Assembly: GCA_963995505.1 (NCBI GenBank)
Contig: OZ023197.1
Coordinates: 10,848,475-10,912,474, forward strand
Direction: 5' to 3'
Source of the DNA: Hypericum androsaemum
Taxonomy: Eukaryota > Streptophyta > Magnoliopsida > Malpighiales > Hypericaceae
Length of the DNA: 64,000 nt
In this document: piece by piece, positions 23,328 to 36,521 of the stretch
Layout: each line of letters starts with the position of its first letter
Numbering within the stretch: the stretch's first letter is position 1
Notes under the pieces: generated by a model
Databases searched by the model: none
Told to the model about the DNA's origin: nothing
The model's input: only the letters and a program-made list of their open reading frames with translations
Position numbers and translations under genes: made by a program

Positions 23328-23435
23328 ATTTTTTTAAAGGTAAATTACACTAAGAATATGTCTATGCAAGGGTTTGAACCTTGGACTTCTGTCAAATCCT
23401 CCAATGCCTATGTTGCTATGCCAAATGGCCTTGGC
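23328..23435 (-). mobile_element. tRNA-derived SINE, copy 1
   Basis: A perfect 16-bp duplication (ttgtgtgttatttatc at 23312-23327 and 23436-23451) flanks this 108-bp element. Read on the minus strand it starts GCCAAGGCCATTTGG, has a B-box-like AGGTTCAAACC, and ends in TTACCTTTAAAAAAA, an A-rich tail. Sister copies are at 56948-57060 and 59602-59705. Confidence 0.85.
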
Positions 23436-23876
23436 TTGTGTGTTATTTATCGTGTAAAAGTTTTTTCTTTGCCATTGAGCCAGTGGAGCATTTTTCTAGC
23501 ATCGAGAGACCTAAACAGCCATTGATGTATTTAGCCAATAATTTATTGTTTTCCAGTTGGTGCTAATTTGCTCGCGCCACATCCCTAAAACGCGACGATA
23601 GAGGTAGACAAATTTCTTCGTTTACAAGATGCCAATGTCGGAAATTCTGATCATACCCTTGCCAGGCCATTAATTTCTAACATAAATTGAGTTTCATGGT
23701 TATAATCATAACATTTAACAAACAGATCAAGCAAAGCTAAAACAAAGAAAATCGCGATATCACAACTTAATAGCACTTCCAAGTGTAATCATTTATCCCT
23801 AAAAAAAGAGTGTAATCATTTATTAAGCTACTTGGGAAGAAACAGCCATTGTCTGGACTTCAGATGGAAGCGTGCA

Positions 23877-26800
23877 CTAGTACCTGCGTCTTGCAGAGGG
23901 TGCTCGGTGCCTGGCTTCACTCAACTGTGCACTCAGAAAAGTATCCTTGACCCTGTGAAGTTTCCTGAGCACATCTCCGAGGTTTGTGCGTTGGCTAGGA
24001 GATTCTTCCGAGCATGAAATTCCAATCTCCAGAACAGATATTAAACAACTCAGCTCATAGTCTCTTGCGGGAGGAGTTGAACTTGAAGCTATTTCTGTTT
24101 CGTCAATATCTCTTCGAGAAAGAACTGGATCCGCAACTTGCATCACTCTTTCTGGTAATGCTGCCTTGATAAAATCAACAAGATTTAACCCGTCTGTAAA
24201 GATATCATCGGTTGGCCGCCTTCCGGAGAACATCTCCAATAACAGGATCCCGTAACTATAGATATCACCCTCTTTTGAGGCAATAGCACCTAATCCATAC
24301 TCTGCATAACAAGACTTCGCATCAACATCAGTGCTCAAATTATCTCAAATCTTGCCATTCTATAACATAATGAAGTAATTTAGTGGTTATATTTGTTCAA
24401 GACTATAATGATCTAGAAATTAGATGGGAAACATAGGAAAACCTTCCTACGACCTACTCAAAACATAAATTAATTGAATCTTGAATAGGTTTGCTTTTAG
24501 TCCTATAGTTGGAGAATCTGTAGAAGGCTAATTGCAAGTGTGATTTTTGATCACCTGGATATATATGAAACAAATTCCAAAGTAGAAAGGAAAAGGCATA
24601 TACCTGTTGCGACGTATCCGGTCGTCCCTTGAATGCCGAGTGTGCTTGTTTGGCTTTGTAATGAACTTTCTGAGGTAGAAAGGAACTTGGCGAGTCCGAA
24701 ATCTCCGACGTGCGCAACCATGTCATCGTCAAGAAGAACATTGCTAGGCTTCAAGTCACGATGAATAATTGGTACTTCACAGAAGTCATGAAGATAGTGC
24801 AATGCTGAACCCACGTCAATTGCAATACTCAGTCTTTGGTGAATGTCTAACCTCCTTGGCTGATTGGATTCAGAGTGCAGCCAAGTCTCCAGGCTTCCGT
24901 TGGACATAAACTCGAAGACGAGAGCTTTAAATTCATCGCCTTTGTAGTCCAAGCTGGAGCAATATGTAATGAGCTTAACGAGATTTCTATGCCGAATGTT
25001 CTTCAATGCATTACATTCAGCTGCGATACTTTTGGAGGCTCCTTGTTGTTGAAGGTTAAGAACTTTGACTGCAACTGGTCTTTCGACTTGGTCGAGGAGC
25101 CCCTTGTACACAGAGCCAAAACTACCATATCCCATTAAATTTTGAGAAGAGAATCCATTGGTCGCCTCATGTAAACTCTTGTAAGAAACTGTGATGTGGG
25201 GTTCAGGCTGAAAGGTTGAGCTAGGTAGCTTCGGTTTCAATTTTTTCTTCCAGAAGAGAAGTAAAATGACTGCTACTAGACCCGCAAACAGCAACAGACA
25301 ACCAATTATGATCGGAAGTTCGAGATTAGTTGCCTTTCCTTTCTTCGATCGTTTGGCTGGACATTTCGGCAGATGAAGTTCCAGGATGCCACCACAGAGC
25401 CTACTGTTTCCTACTAAGAAGATGGTACTTGCATTGGCAAAGACTCCTCCTATTGGCACCTCTCCCTCGAGATTGTTGAAAGAGATGTTTAGATACTGCA
25501 AGTACGTCAGATCCTGCAACACTCTTGGAATATTTCCTGTCAGGTTGTTTCCTGAAAGATCGAGGAACTGGAGTCCCTTCAACGAAGCCATAGCTTCAGG
25601 GATCATTCCTTGAAAGAAATTTCCTTGCATATATAGTTCTACCAAGCTCAGGCAGCTTCCAATGGTTGAAGGAATTTCACCAGACAACAAGTTGTACGAA
25701 ATATTCAATACATTAACTGCTGTCAGTTTTCCTATTGCTTGGGGCAAGCTACCTGAGAAGTGATTACTGGACAGTCCCAAGAATTTTGATAATGAAGGAA
25801 TGTTTAGGATCTCCTCAGGTATATGTCCTGAAAGATTATTTGTGTCCACTTCGAGGAAAACTAGGTCTTGGCACTTTCCAATGGATGACAGAATTGACCC
25901 TTGTAGGTTGTTTTCAGACAATGAAAGGAGTGACAACTGACTCAGGTTGCCCATGGAGAACGGTATTCTACCCGATAACCTGTTCGTGTCTAAGGCTAGT
26001 ACTTGCAGTTTCTGCAATTTTCCGATGTTGGAGGGGATCACACCAGTAAAAAGGTTATTCTCGAGGCCTAGTGCAATCAAGTTTGTGAGATTCTCTAAAG
26101 CGTGAGGAATTCTACCAAATATTTGGTTGCTCCCGGCATATAATTCACTGAGCTGGGTTGAAAAATTGGCTATGGATTCAGGGAAAACACCTCCAAGATG
26201 GTTAGAATAGAAACCTAACATTTCAAGTTTTCTGCATCTTGTTAAAGATGCTAAAAAGTCTAGATCATTTGTGGAATTTCCCCCCAGATTATTGATTCCA
26301 ATACTCAACCACCTTAGATTGGAAAGATCTCCTATATTAGAAGGAACTGGTCCACCAAAATTGTTTCTATCAATGTCCAATATTTGCAGCAGAGATGAAT
26401 TAGGTAATGAGCTCGGAATTTTACCAGAGAGTTGATTCCTACCAAATTCAGCATATCTGAGGTTCGGAAGATTGAAGCCTTTGTCAGGAAGCCCTCCATA
26501 AAGTTTGTTATCACTGAATGACAAGACCTCAATTGAAGATATGTTGAATAGAAATGGAGGGATGACTCCTGAAAAATTATTGCCACCAACTAAGAAATAT
26601 GTCAAGTTTTGTAGTCTACTCATCTCACTTGGAATCTTTCCCACCAGATTATTATATGCCAATGAAACTCGTTGCAGTGATGTAAGGTTGCCAAGAGACA
26701 ATGGAATCATTCCTGTCAGGCTGTTTGCGCCAAGTCCAAGTCCCTGCAGCTTCACCAAGGAACCTAGCTCAGCCGGGATCTTCCCTCTGAGGTTGTTCCC

Positions 26801-27307
26801 TTGTAAATTCAACCACTTGAGGTTGGAGCACGAGGTCAAGTTGACAGGTATTTTTCCTCCCAGCGTGTTGTTGACAAGCGAGAGATCTTGCAGGCGGAAC
26901 AACTTGCCCACTTGTGGAGGAACTGCACCGTGGAAGCTGTTGTTTTCAAGGTTGAGGTATTTCAAGAAGCTCAAGTTTCCGACATAGGGCGAAATTGGTC
27001 CCGACAGCTTCCATCCTTGTAGGATCAAAGAAGCCACCCTCAGGTGGCGCTTGTTGCAAATGACTCCAGACCAGTTGCAGTAAGGGATGGAATCATTCCA
27101 AGAGTTTAGTATTCCCAAAGGATCAGTAGTTACACTCTCTTTGAAATGCAACAGAGCAAGTCTGTCTGTCTCATTTCCCAGGGAGCTCAGTTGCACCGTT
27201 TGGAAATAGAAGGAACTAATAACTACCACATGTAGCAGTTGAGATGAGAAGAAGCTTAGAGTAGACAACTTCATTGGGATTAGAAGATATTTTGGTAGAT
27301 GTAGCAA
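23877..27307 (-). CDS. LRR receptor-like kinase 1 (subfamily XII, EFR/XA21-like)
   Basis: Two exons, 24604-27307 and 23877-24301, join in phase across a GT/AG intron and give 1042 residues. Order: signal peptide (M1, or M12 at 27274, the start shared by all copies), LRR cap with CNWSGVIC, about 20 LRRs, membrane segment near 664-686, kinase from about 718 with YGSFGSVYKG, VAVK lysine near 748, HRD near 849-851 and DFG near 869. The intron falls at the APE motif, as is usual for this subfamily of immune-type receptors. Oddities: HRD instead of the usual HCD; the activation segment reads GYVATEYG instead of GYVAPEYG; and about 28 residues present in the two neighbours are missing after STPPAR in the C-lobe. 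The frame is open throughout. Ligand unknown. Confidence 0.92.
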
Positions 27308-27648
27308 GTTTTAGTGTTTATGGTAATGAGATTAATGGCACCGAAGACAGCTATAAATATGGTTTAAACGACTACTTTGGTCCCATTTTGAGAGGGAGCA
27401 ATTTTGGTTTTTCTCAAAGCTGAAATGTCACCAAAATAAGATTTGTTTTATGAGGTGGGTGATTAAATTTTGGAAGGGGTCAATGTAATAAAGTTGGAAC
27501 GTTTACAAAAAATATTGTCTACAAAAAATTCTTATGATGTCTTAGCTAAATTTAAAAAATAGTTTAATTAAATATGTAAAAGAGTATCTTATTCATTTAC
27601 AGCTAAAAAAAAATTAATAAACGATATGTTTTACGAGTATTGAAATAG

Positions 27649-28152
27649 AACGGCACTCGCATCGTGCGTGCGTCTTTGCTAGTCTTAATAAAAGGGATGG
27701 GTGAGACAAGGAGGAGGGTGGAGGCTCAAGGAAGGGGACGGTGGGTTTCTAACAAAACCCTAGGAGATAAGGAGAGCTCAAAATTACCATAAACAAGTCA
27801 AACCTAGGGTACCAAGTTACCATAAACATGACGGTACAGAACGGCACTCGCATCGTGCGTGCGTCTTTGCTAGTCTTAATAAAAGAAAAGAGTGAGACAA
27901 GGAGGAGGGTGGAGGCTCAAGGAAGGGGACGATAGATTTCTAACAAAATCCTAGGAGAGAACGGCACTCGCATCGTGCGTACGTCTTTACTAGTCTTAAT
28001 AAAAGGGATGGGTGAGACAAGGAGGAGGGTGGAGGCTCAAAGAAGGGGACGGTGGGTTTCTAACAAAACCCTAGGAGAGAAAAGGAGAGCTCAAAATTAC
28101 CATAAACATGTTAAACCTAGGGTACCAAGTTACCATAAACATGACAGTGGAT
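27649..28152. repeat. Tandem array of about 190-bp units, three copies
   Basis: Copies start at 27649, 27840 and 27960 with aacggcactcgcatcgtgcg. The middle unit lacks about 70 bp of the second half. Each full unit ends in two spaced ccataaacatg-type motifs, and more of these follow to about 28230. The array lies about 350 bp upstream of receptor kinase 1 (transcribed away from it). No protein is supported. Confidence 0.9.
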
Positions 28153-28559
28153 TTCTTTCCAAACAGCACATGAGAGTACCAAATTACCCTTCCATCAATT
28201 GAAAGCTCAAAAATCACCATAAACATGTTAAACCTAGGGTAAAAGAAATTCACCCACCACAATAAAAAAATCCTAAAAAAAATAAGTGTGCCCCACCCAC
28301 CTAATCTAACTTAATAGATTAACCATGAACCCAAACAATAAAATTCCTCCACCATCTCATTGTACACGGCTTCTAACAATAAAATAAAATCGCCTACTTA
28401 TCGACTGACATGAAACAATTTTCATACAAATAACATGAGAAAAAAATATAAGCCGCAAGAAAAATAACTACATTATATACAATTTATATAACTGACAAAA
28501 AAATTCATCTGAAAATAACAACTTCTTTTGATTATGAATTATCACATAATTTGAATTAT

Positions 28560-30780
28560 ATGGGCTACACTAGTCCAAAATGGAGGTTATTGCGATCATT
28601 TTCAGTCCACGATGTCTGCTTAATTCCAGAATGTGACCCTACACACTATCTGCATCACCACGACCAACTTCGTAGTTGGAAAGAAAGAAACAATTGAGTC
28701 GTCCACTATGTTCTTGAGTCGTCCACGATACAACCATCTCAAATCTGAATTTTTTTAATGAGATTTGTACAATGGAACTAAGTGTCATTGAAACAGATTC
28801 GAAAGTTCCATGTCTCGAATCTAAATTAGTCGGCACATTGGACTAGATATCAGATGGTATAAAACAAAAAAAAAAGTGTTTCCTTCTTTGGCCCTCTTTT
28901 TCGGCATTTTGTTTTTGTTTGGCAAGTATTGTGTTTCACATTGTTAGCTTAATACAGTAAAGCTTTTATTTTCATATTGTTAAGAGAGTAGGGTTTGCAA
29001 TTTAAAAGACGTCAAATCTTAAGCTATTGTATACGTTGAACGAATCAAATTAACTTAACCAACTTTACTTTTTTTAACGGTATATTATATTCATCTTCAA
29101 TCACAGTGTGTACATATACAACAGCAAGCACCCGTTGCAAGGGAAGTAACGGGGCAAAGAAAATACATCTCCAGCGAAACCACAAGCCGGAAGTCAGGAG
29201 AAGCCACACCCTAACGACTGACTTAACCAACTTCAGTTGGAAGCCAAATTTTTATTGCGAATGCAACGAAAACCATAAAAATACAAGTACAGAAAATTAG
29301 AGAAAACCTAATTAACATTATTAAGAAAAATGAACAAACAAAATGTCCATTCCTCGCATTGGCCGTACTTGCAGGTGACAAAGTTGATTACTATCGAAAA
29401 ATAAGGAGTAAAGACCATATAACACCTCCGAATTGTTTAAAATATTTAATTAACTCCTATACCGTTGATATCGCAGTTTTGGCCTAAATCGTTGGTTTCA
29501 CGGTTTCGCAGTTGCAACCAACTACTTCGAGCTAATGAATCATTTTTACTAAAAGATTACATACATACATTTATATATAACGTTGTTTTTAACTATCTGC
29601 ATCACCCAAAAGACAATCAAGTCGTCCACTATATTTTTTGAGTCGTCCACGATACAACCAACTCAAATATAATATTGTTGAGCACATATATGAAATTTGT
29701 AAAATCTGTTAGTGTAATTTCGTTTTAATACCAAATGACATAATAATTGGTATAAAACTAAGGGACACTATTTGGTTAATAATTAAATAAAAGTGTATGA
29801 AAAGAAAGAAGAAATGATAAATGGAGGTGTCTTTCCATTCATAATTCCAATTTTTAATCCGTAAATTTTCATGAAAAATTGAATCATATAGTAAAACCTC
29901 TTTAAATTAATATTTTCGGGACCATAAAATTTTATTAATTTATAGAGATTTTAATTAATCAATAATTAATTAAATGATGTATTTTATATTAACGAACTTA
30001 AATTTATTTACATAGGTAAAAGCATGAATATAAAATACTAGAAACTTGAATCTAATTATTCAATTCTAATTATTCAATACATTAATTAGTGAGAGAATTT
30101 CGAAGAATTTAAATGTAGCAAATACCGAAAGCATTCGTGAACTAGAAATAATCATTAGTGATTTTGATTTCTGGTGCAACCGGTGTAGAATATGAGGGGA
30201 ATGATGTGGACGAAGAGGCGCGGAAATATCTTGAGAATACAAAGTATCTGTGACCTGGCGCACGCTAGAAGAAGACACGGGATTGGCACGCACAAAAATA
30301 TTCCAAATTTCGATCGGAGTTACAAAATATTTCGACCTGACGCACACAAATAATGATCGTGGGAAACAAGAAGAAGACGCGTCCGCTGGAACATTTCAGA
30401 CGTGGAATTTTGGAAATATTGTAACTTTTTTTATTAGTCTTGTAGCTTTTATTAGTTTTGTAAGTCTTGGCTAATCGTGGCTGTGTCTTGGTTAATTGTG
30501 ACCAACCATAGCCTATATATAGAGGCATAGATCTTTGTACACAGCACTTTTGGATTGAAATAAGATGACTCGTGTGGTCCACTTGCGCGCTGCATTTTGA
30601 AATAATTATCCAAAATGGACGTTTTGGCGATCTTTTCAGTCCACGGTGTGTGGCTTAATCCCAGAATGGGACCCTTCCACTATTTGCACCACCACCACCA
30701 CGACGAACTTCGCAGTTGGATAGAAAGAAACAATTTAGTCTTCCACTATATTTTTGAGGCGTGCTTGTTTCATCCGTTGA
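28560..30780. repeat. Duplicated non-coding blocks, no gene
   Basis: A block around ccaaaatgga...cagtccacg...gagtcgtccac at 28577-28760 recurs at 30608-30780, and a shorter part recurs at 29590-29670. These may reflect local duplication of the upstream region. Between them is AT-rich DNA without coding potential. Confidence 0.6.
30130..30600 (+). mobile_element. Possible solo LTR
   Basis: The stretch has a promoter-like order typical of a plant LTR: a TATA box (cctatatatagagg near 30512), then an AATAAG-type signal (30559) shortly before GCGCGCTGCA. It interrupts the duplicated non-coding blocks around it. Ends and a target duplication could not be fixed, so this is tentative. Confidence 0.35.
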
Positions 30781-31562
30781 CATGAAATTGGAATTTTGGA
30801 AAGGGATTTCTAGAATTTGTTCTTGGAAAGTAAAATTTTATTGACTCCAAGAGGTAATGAGATACAAATTATATCATAGTTGCTAGAAGAGAACAAGAAG
30901 AAAATACAAAAGTTACGTCAAGATAGAACTAAACTAGTTTTTAGCTTCCAGAAAATCGTGGCCTTAAAGTGACGATGAGCCTAAATTTAGAAAACATCTA
31001 ATTACATCGAAATAAACAAGAAATGAACAAAGAAACTACCGAGTCAACGGTCAAAGAATACAATCATATATAAATAAATCTCTCATCTTTGCCCCCTGCC
31101 TGTAAAAATATAAAAATATAAATAAAGGTATTATCTATAGATGATGATAATGTTAGCATGCTAGTGGTACGTACATAAAAATTTGTTCGGGTTTAAACAG
31201 TTTTCAAGTTCGAGTTATTGAGAACTCGACATAATAGCACTTTCATGTAAGCCAATTTATCGTATTTTTAAAAGTAAAATTTTATTATAATATTTACGGC
31301 AGAAGAAGAACTCGCCATCTAGGGAACAAATCGATTTCAGTTTTACTAGTACCTATTTTTAGTGTTTAACGACACTATTGATAAAGTGCATTTGTGCACA
31401 TTTGAAGTAACTTTTTGATAAATAACTCGGGATCTTTTATTGGTATTTTCATAACTCGGGGTCCTAAGTGTATATTTTTAATAATACGGGATACTTATAT
31501 GTCTTTAACTCAAAATATTTTATGTATCAAAAAAAATTTACTAGTACCCATGAGGCTTTTTT

Positions 31563-31890
31563 TGTTAAGAATCTCATATTGCTTAGTGCAAAAGTGATGG
31601 GCTAGTTTATAAGTGTAAAAAATTTACCTACCGATTCTCTTAAAGTTTTGACTTTGATATAGAGATTCCTACATGGTATAAGAGTGGGTTGATCCCATAC
31701 CCATTGTTGCGCTCGCACGACTTCCCATTTCTCCCACGTTGGTGAAGTCAAAACTCGTGCAATCTTCAACCTGATGGGTCTCGTTTGAGGGGGCGTGTTG
31801 AGAATACCACATTCTTTAGTGCAAGAGTGATGGACTAATTTAGAAGTGTTAGAAATTCACCTACTCATTGCCTTAAGGTGGAAATCGAGT
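31563..31890 (+). mobile_element. TRIM (miniature LTR retrotransposon) relic
   Basis: A short LTR of about 111 bp (31563-31673) starts TGTTAAGAATCTCATATTGC and is followed directly by TGGTATAAGAG, a one-base variant of the initiator-tRNA primer site. About 120 bp of non-coding interior ends in the purine tract TTTGAGGGGGCG. A second LTR then begins at 31796 (TGTTGAGAATACC) and is recognisable for about 90 bp. There is no coding capacity, as is normal for TRIMs. The two LTRs differ at many sites, so it is old. Confidence 0.75.
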
Positions 31891-32650
31891 TTGTGTCTAT
31901 TTTTTCGATATTTGATATGTTCTTGCATTTTTTTTGGTGAACTTAAATTTAGGCTAGGCTTAGATGGTATTGGTTTTTTTTCTCTCTCTCAACCAAAATT
32001 TGTTCATTTTAACAAGGAGTGGGAATATACTCACCGACCCCTGGAAAATAAGGTAGGATCCGTATAATTCTTGCACTTTTAATAATAACAAAACCAACAA
32101 AGTTTAAGGAATCTTTTTCCTAATTTTTCAAGTATGTCATCCGATACGAAAACATTTTCCTAGTTTATGGATCTCCAGTTGAACTAAGTATGTCCTTAGA
32201 CTGATAAATGTCGCCTTTCAAGAGATTAACGCCTCGATCAGATGTATTTGGTTATCTATATAATTGATCTTAATAATTAATTTCTTCATTTAAAGACATG
32301 ACTGATACATAAATTAACAGAAAAAAACCTCTGTTACAATTTTGATCTGCAGGTGGCATGGTTTAGAATTGCTATTGTCTGCAAAATTCTGGACCCAAGA
32401 AATCCCACATTAAAAAATGGTACAATATCAGCATAAATAGTTGGTTTATCAACTTGTGCTGTGAAATGAATCCTCCAAAATTGGAAGAAACCATGCCAAG
32501 CCATAATTGCTCACATACATTGAGTTTCATGCTTATGATCATAACATTTAACAAACAGATCGAGCCAAGCCAAAACAAGGAAAATAACGATGTCGCGACT
32601 TCGGATGGAGGCATGCAGTATCAATTTTCAAGGTATCATCAATAGTACTA

Positions 32651-35600
32651 CTAGTACCTGCGTCTTGCATAGGTTGCCTGGCGCCTGCCTTCACTCAACT
32701 GCGCAATAAGAAAAGTATCCTTGACCTTGTGAAGTTTCCTAAGCACATCTCCGAGGTTTGCGCGTAGGCTAGGTGATTCTTCCGAGCACGAAACTCCAAT
32801 CTCTAGAACAGATATCAAACAGCTCACCTCAAAATGTGATCGCATCTTATTGATGGTTGTTATGTATCCCGCTGGCTCTAGTTCCTGCTGGCCTTCCTCT
32901 TCTTCTATCACGGGTGGAGTTGAATCTGCTTCTGTTTCATCAACATCTCTTAGAGAAAGAACTCGATCCGCAACTTGCATCACTCTTTCTGGTAAAGCCT
33001 CTTTGATAAAATCGATAAGATTTAACCCGTCTATGAAGATGTCATCGGTTGGTCGCCTTCCAGAGAACATCTCCAATAGCAAGATCCCGTAGCTATAGAT
33101 GTCACCCTCTTTTGAAGCAATAGCACCTAATCCGTATTCTGCATATCAAGAGCTCACATCAACATCATTGCTCGAATTATCTCTAATGCTGTCATTCAAT
33201 GCTATTATTATGTAGAAATTATATGAGAAAGATAAGAAAACCTTCCTACGACATTATTCAAAACATTAATTAAATAAATCTTGAATCGATTTTCTTTTAG
33301 TACTATAGTTGGAGGATCTGTAGAAGGCTAATTGTAACTGTTGATCACCTAGATATATATGAACCAAACTAAAAAGAAGCAAATTCCAATGTAGCAAATG
33401 AATAAAAATTGTGTATTGAAACGAAACAGCATATACCTGGTGCAACATATCCGGTTGTCCCTTGAATGCCGAGTGTGCTTGATCGACTCTGCAATGAACT
33501 TTGTGATGTAGAAAGGAACTTGGCGAGTCCGAAATCTCCGATGTGTGCAACCATATCATCGTCAAGAAGAACATTGCTAGGCTTCAAGTCACGATGAATA
33601 ATCGGTATTTCACAGAAGTCATGAAGATAGTGCAATGCTGAACCCACGTCAACTGCAATACTCAGTCTTTGTTGTATGTCTAACTTCCTTGATTGATTAG
33701 ATTCAGAGTGTAGCCAATCCTCCAGGCTTCCGTTGGACATAAACTCGAAGATGAGAGCTTTAAAGTCATCGCCTTTGTAGTCCAAGCTTGAGCAATAGGT
33801 AATGAGCTTAACTAGATTCCTGTGTCGAATGTTCTTCAATGCATTACATTCGGCTGCGATACTTTTGGTGATTCCTTGTCGTTGAAGGTTAAGAACTTTG
33901 ACTGCTACTGGTTTTTCAACTTGGTCGAGGAGCCCTTTGTAAACAGAGCCAAAACTACCATATCCCAGCAGATTTTGAGAAGAGAATCCATTGGTTGCTT
34001 CATGTAAACTCTTGTAAGAAATTGTGATATGGGGTTCCTGACCTAAGGTTGAGCCGGGTTGCTTCGGTTTCGATTTTTTCTTCCAAAACAGAAGTAAAAG
34101 AACTACTATTAGACCCCCAAACAGCAAGAGAGAGACAATTATGATCGTCAGCTTGAGCCTAGTCGCCTTTCCTTTATTCAATCGTTTGGTTGGACATTTC
34201 GGCAAATGTAGTTCTGGGATGCCACCACAAAGCCTATGGTTTCCAGCTAAGAAGACTGCACTTGCATTACCAAATACTCCTCCTATTGGCACCTCTCCGT
34301 CAAGATTGTTGAAAGAGATGTTTAGATACCGCAAGTACGTCAGACCCTCCAGCACTCTTGGAATATTTCCTGTCAGGTTGTTTCGCGAAAGATCCAGGAC
34401 CCGGAGTCCCTTCAACGAGGCCATAGCTTCAGGGATCATTCCTACAAAGGAATTTCCTTGCATATAGAGTTCTTCCAAGCTCACACAGCTTCCAATGGTT
34501 GAAGGAATTTCACCAGACAACAAGTTTTGTGAGATATTCAATACATTAGTTGTTGTTAGCTTTCCTATTGTTTGGGGTAAACTACCTGAGAAGTGATTAC
34601 TGGACAGTCCTAAGGATTTTGATAATGAAGAAATGGTTAGAATCTCCTCAGGAATCTGTCCAGTGAGGTTGTTCGAGTCAACCCCGAGGTAATTAAGATT
34701 TTGACACTTTCCAATTGATGAAGGAATTGATCCTTCCAGGTTGTTGGAAGACAAGGTGAGTTCTGACAGTTGACTAAGGTTGCCTATAGTGAATGGTATT
34801 CTACCCGATAACATGTTATCGTGCAAGTCGAGTACTTGCAGCCTATGCAATTTCCCAATGTAAGAGGGAATCACACCCGTAAGAAGGTTATCCTCGAGTC
34901 CGAGTACAATCAAGTTTGTGAGGTTCTCTAAAGCAGAAGGAATTCTACCAAATATTTGATTGCCTCCAGCAGCTAACCAGCTCAGTTGGGTTGAAAAATT
35001 GGCTATGGATTCCGGCAAAACACCTCCAAAATTGCTAGATGTAATGTCTAGCACTTCAAGTTCTCTACAACTCGTCAAAGATGCTAAAAAATCAAGGTCA
35101 TTCGTGAAATTTCTTCCTAGATTATTGATCCCAATGGTGAGCCTCATTAACCCGGAGAGATCTCCTATGTTAGAAGGAACTGGTCCAACAAAATTGTTAC
35201 TAGAAATGTCCAATACTTGCAATAGAGATGAATTAGTTAACGAGCTTGGGATTTTACCAGAGAGTTGATTCCCTTCGAATAGAGCTGTGTCGATGCTCGG
35301 AAGATTAAAGCCTTTGTCCGGAAGCCCTCCGTGAAATTTGTTGTCATCTAATGACAAGACCTCAATTGAAGAGATGTTGAATATAAATGAAGGTATGATT
35401 CCAGAAAGATTGTTGATACCAACTGAGAAAAAATATAAGTTTTGCAGTCTACTCATCTCACTCGGAATCCCTCCTTCCAATTCGTTATCCGGCATCGAAA
35501 AAACTTGCAATGATGTGAGGTTGCCTAGAGACGGTGGAATCGTTCCGATCAGGCTGTTTGCGTCAAGTGCAAGTATCTGCAGCTTCACCAAGGAGCCTAG

Positions 35601-36125
35601 CTGAGGAGGGATCTTCCCAATGAGACTGTTCCATTCGAATTCCAAAGTCTCGAGGTTGGAGCAAGAGGCCAAGTTGATGGGTATTTTGCCTCCCAACGTG
35701 TTGTTTCCGAGCATGAGATGTCGCAGGCGGGATAACCTGCCCACTTGTTCAGGAAGTGCACCGTGGAAGCTATTGTTTCGGAGGTTGAGCTGCCTCAGAA
35801 AGCTTAAGTTTCCGATGTGGGGCGAAATCAGTCCGGACAGCTTCCGCCCTTGTAGGATCAAGGATACCACCCTCTGGTGGAGGTTGTTGCAAGTGACTCC
35901 AGACCAGTTGCAGTGAGGGACGGAATCATTCCAAGAGATCAGGATTCCTAGAGGATCATTAGTTACACTTTTTTTGAAATGCAACAGAGCAACTCTATCC
36001 GTCTCATTTCCGAGGGAGCTCAACAAGGAAGTAATAAGAACCAGTTGTAGTAGTTGAGATGAGCAGAAGAAGCTTAGAGTAGACAACTTCATTGGGATCA
36101 GAATTGAGTTTGGTAGATTGAGCAA
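32651..36125 (-). CDS. LRR receptor-like kinase 2 (subfamily XII, EFR/XA21-like)
   Basis: Exons 33437-36125 and 32651-33138 join in phase to give 1058 residues with no interruption. Order: signal peptide (M1, or M12 at 36092), LRR cap with LGNETDRVALLHFKKS and CNWSGVTC, about 20 LRRs, membrane segment IIIVSLLLFGGLIVVLLLLF, kinase with GYGSFGSVYKG, VAVK, IIHRDLKPSN, GDFGLAKF, and GYVAPEYG across the intron. Here the APE motif and the C-lobe stretch EEEEGQQELEPAGY are retained, unlike receptor kinase 1. The catalytic motif is HRD. The gene is likely a plasma-membrane receptor with an active-type kinase. The truncated copy at 2391-2987 is its closest relative in the window, and upstream DNA is shared with that copy. 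Confidence 0.94.
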
Positions 36126-36299
36126 GTTTTTAGTGTTGATGGTAGTGAGATTAATGGAACCGAAGACAGCCTCACACGCTTGTTGGTATTAGTTTCCAGT
36201 GAAAAAACAAGACTTTCGATCGCTGTAGAACAACTTGATTGTGGGACAGGTCGATTATAGGAGAGTTGAATAATGTTCTGGCTAGCATTTGCATATGAA

Positions 36300-36451
36300 A
36301 TAAGACATTACTGGAATGAATAATCCGGTTTGTCTGTATGTGGAAAAGTGGGGTCACTCTATTAGTGGAATGATACATTGAACATTTAAGTATATAATCT
36401 TGTCATTAATATTATTTAGGTTGATATAGAAATTTTATTTAAAAAATAAAC

Positions 36452-36521
<70 letters not shown>

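Noticed and set aside
24875..26987. Plus-strand open frames opposite receptor kinase 1 (similar ones opposite copies 2 and 3)
   Set aside because: Antisense shadows of LRR coding repeats.
27649..28152. CRISPR-like spaced repeats
   Set aside because: Plant nuclear DNA; units are long tandem repeats, not short repeats with unique spacers.
36457..36518. (TA)n run as a matrix-attachment or replication signal
   Set aside because: Simple microsatellite; no further evidence.
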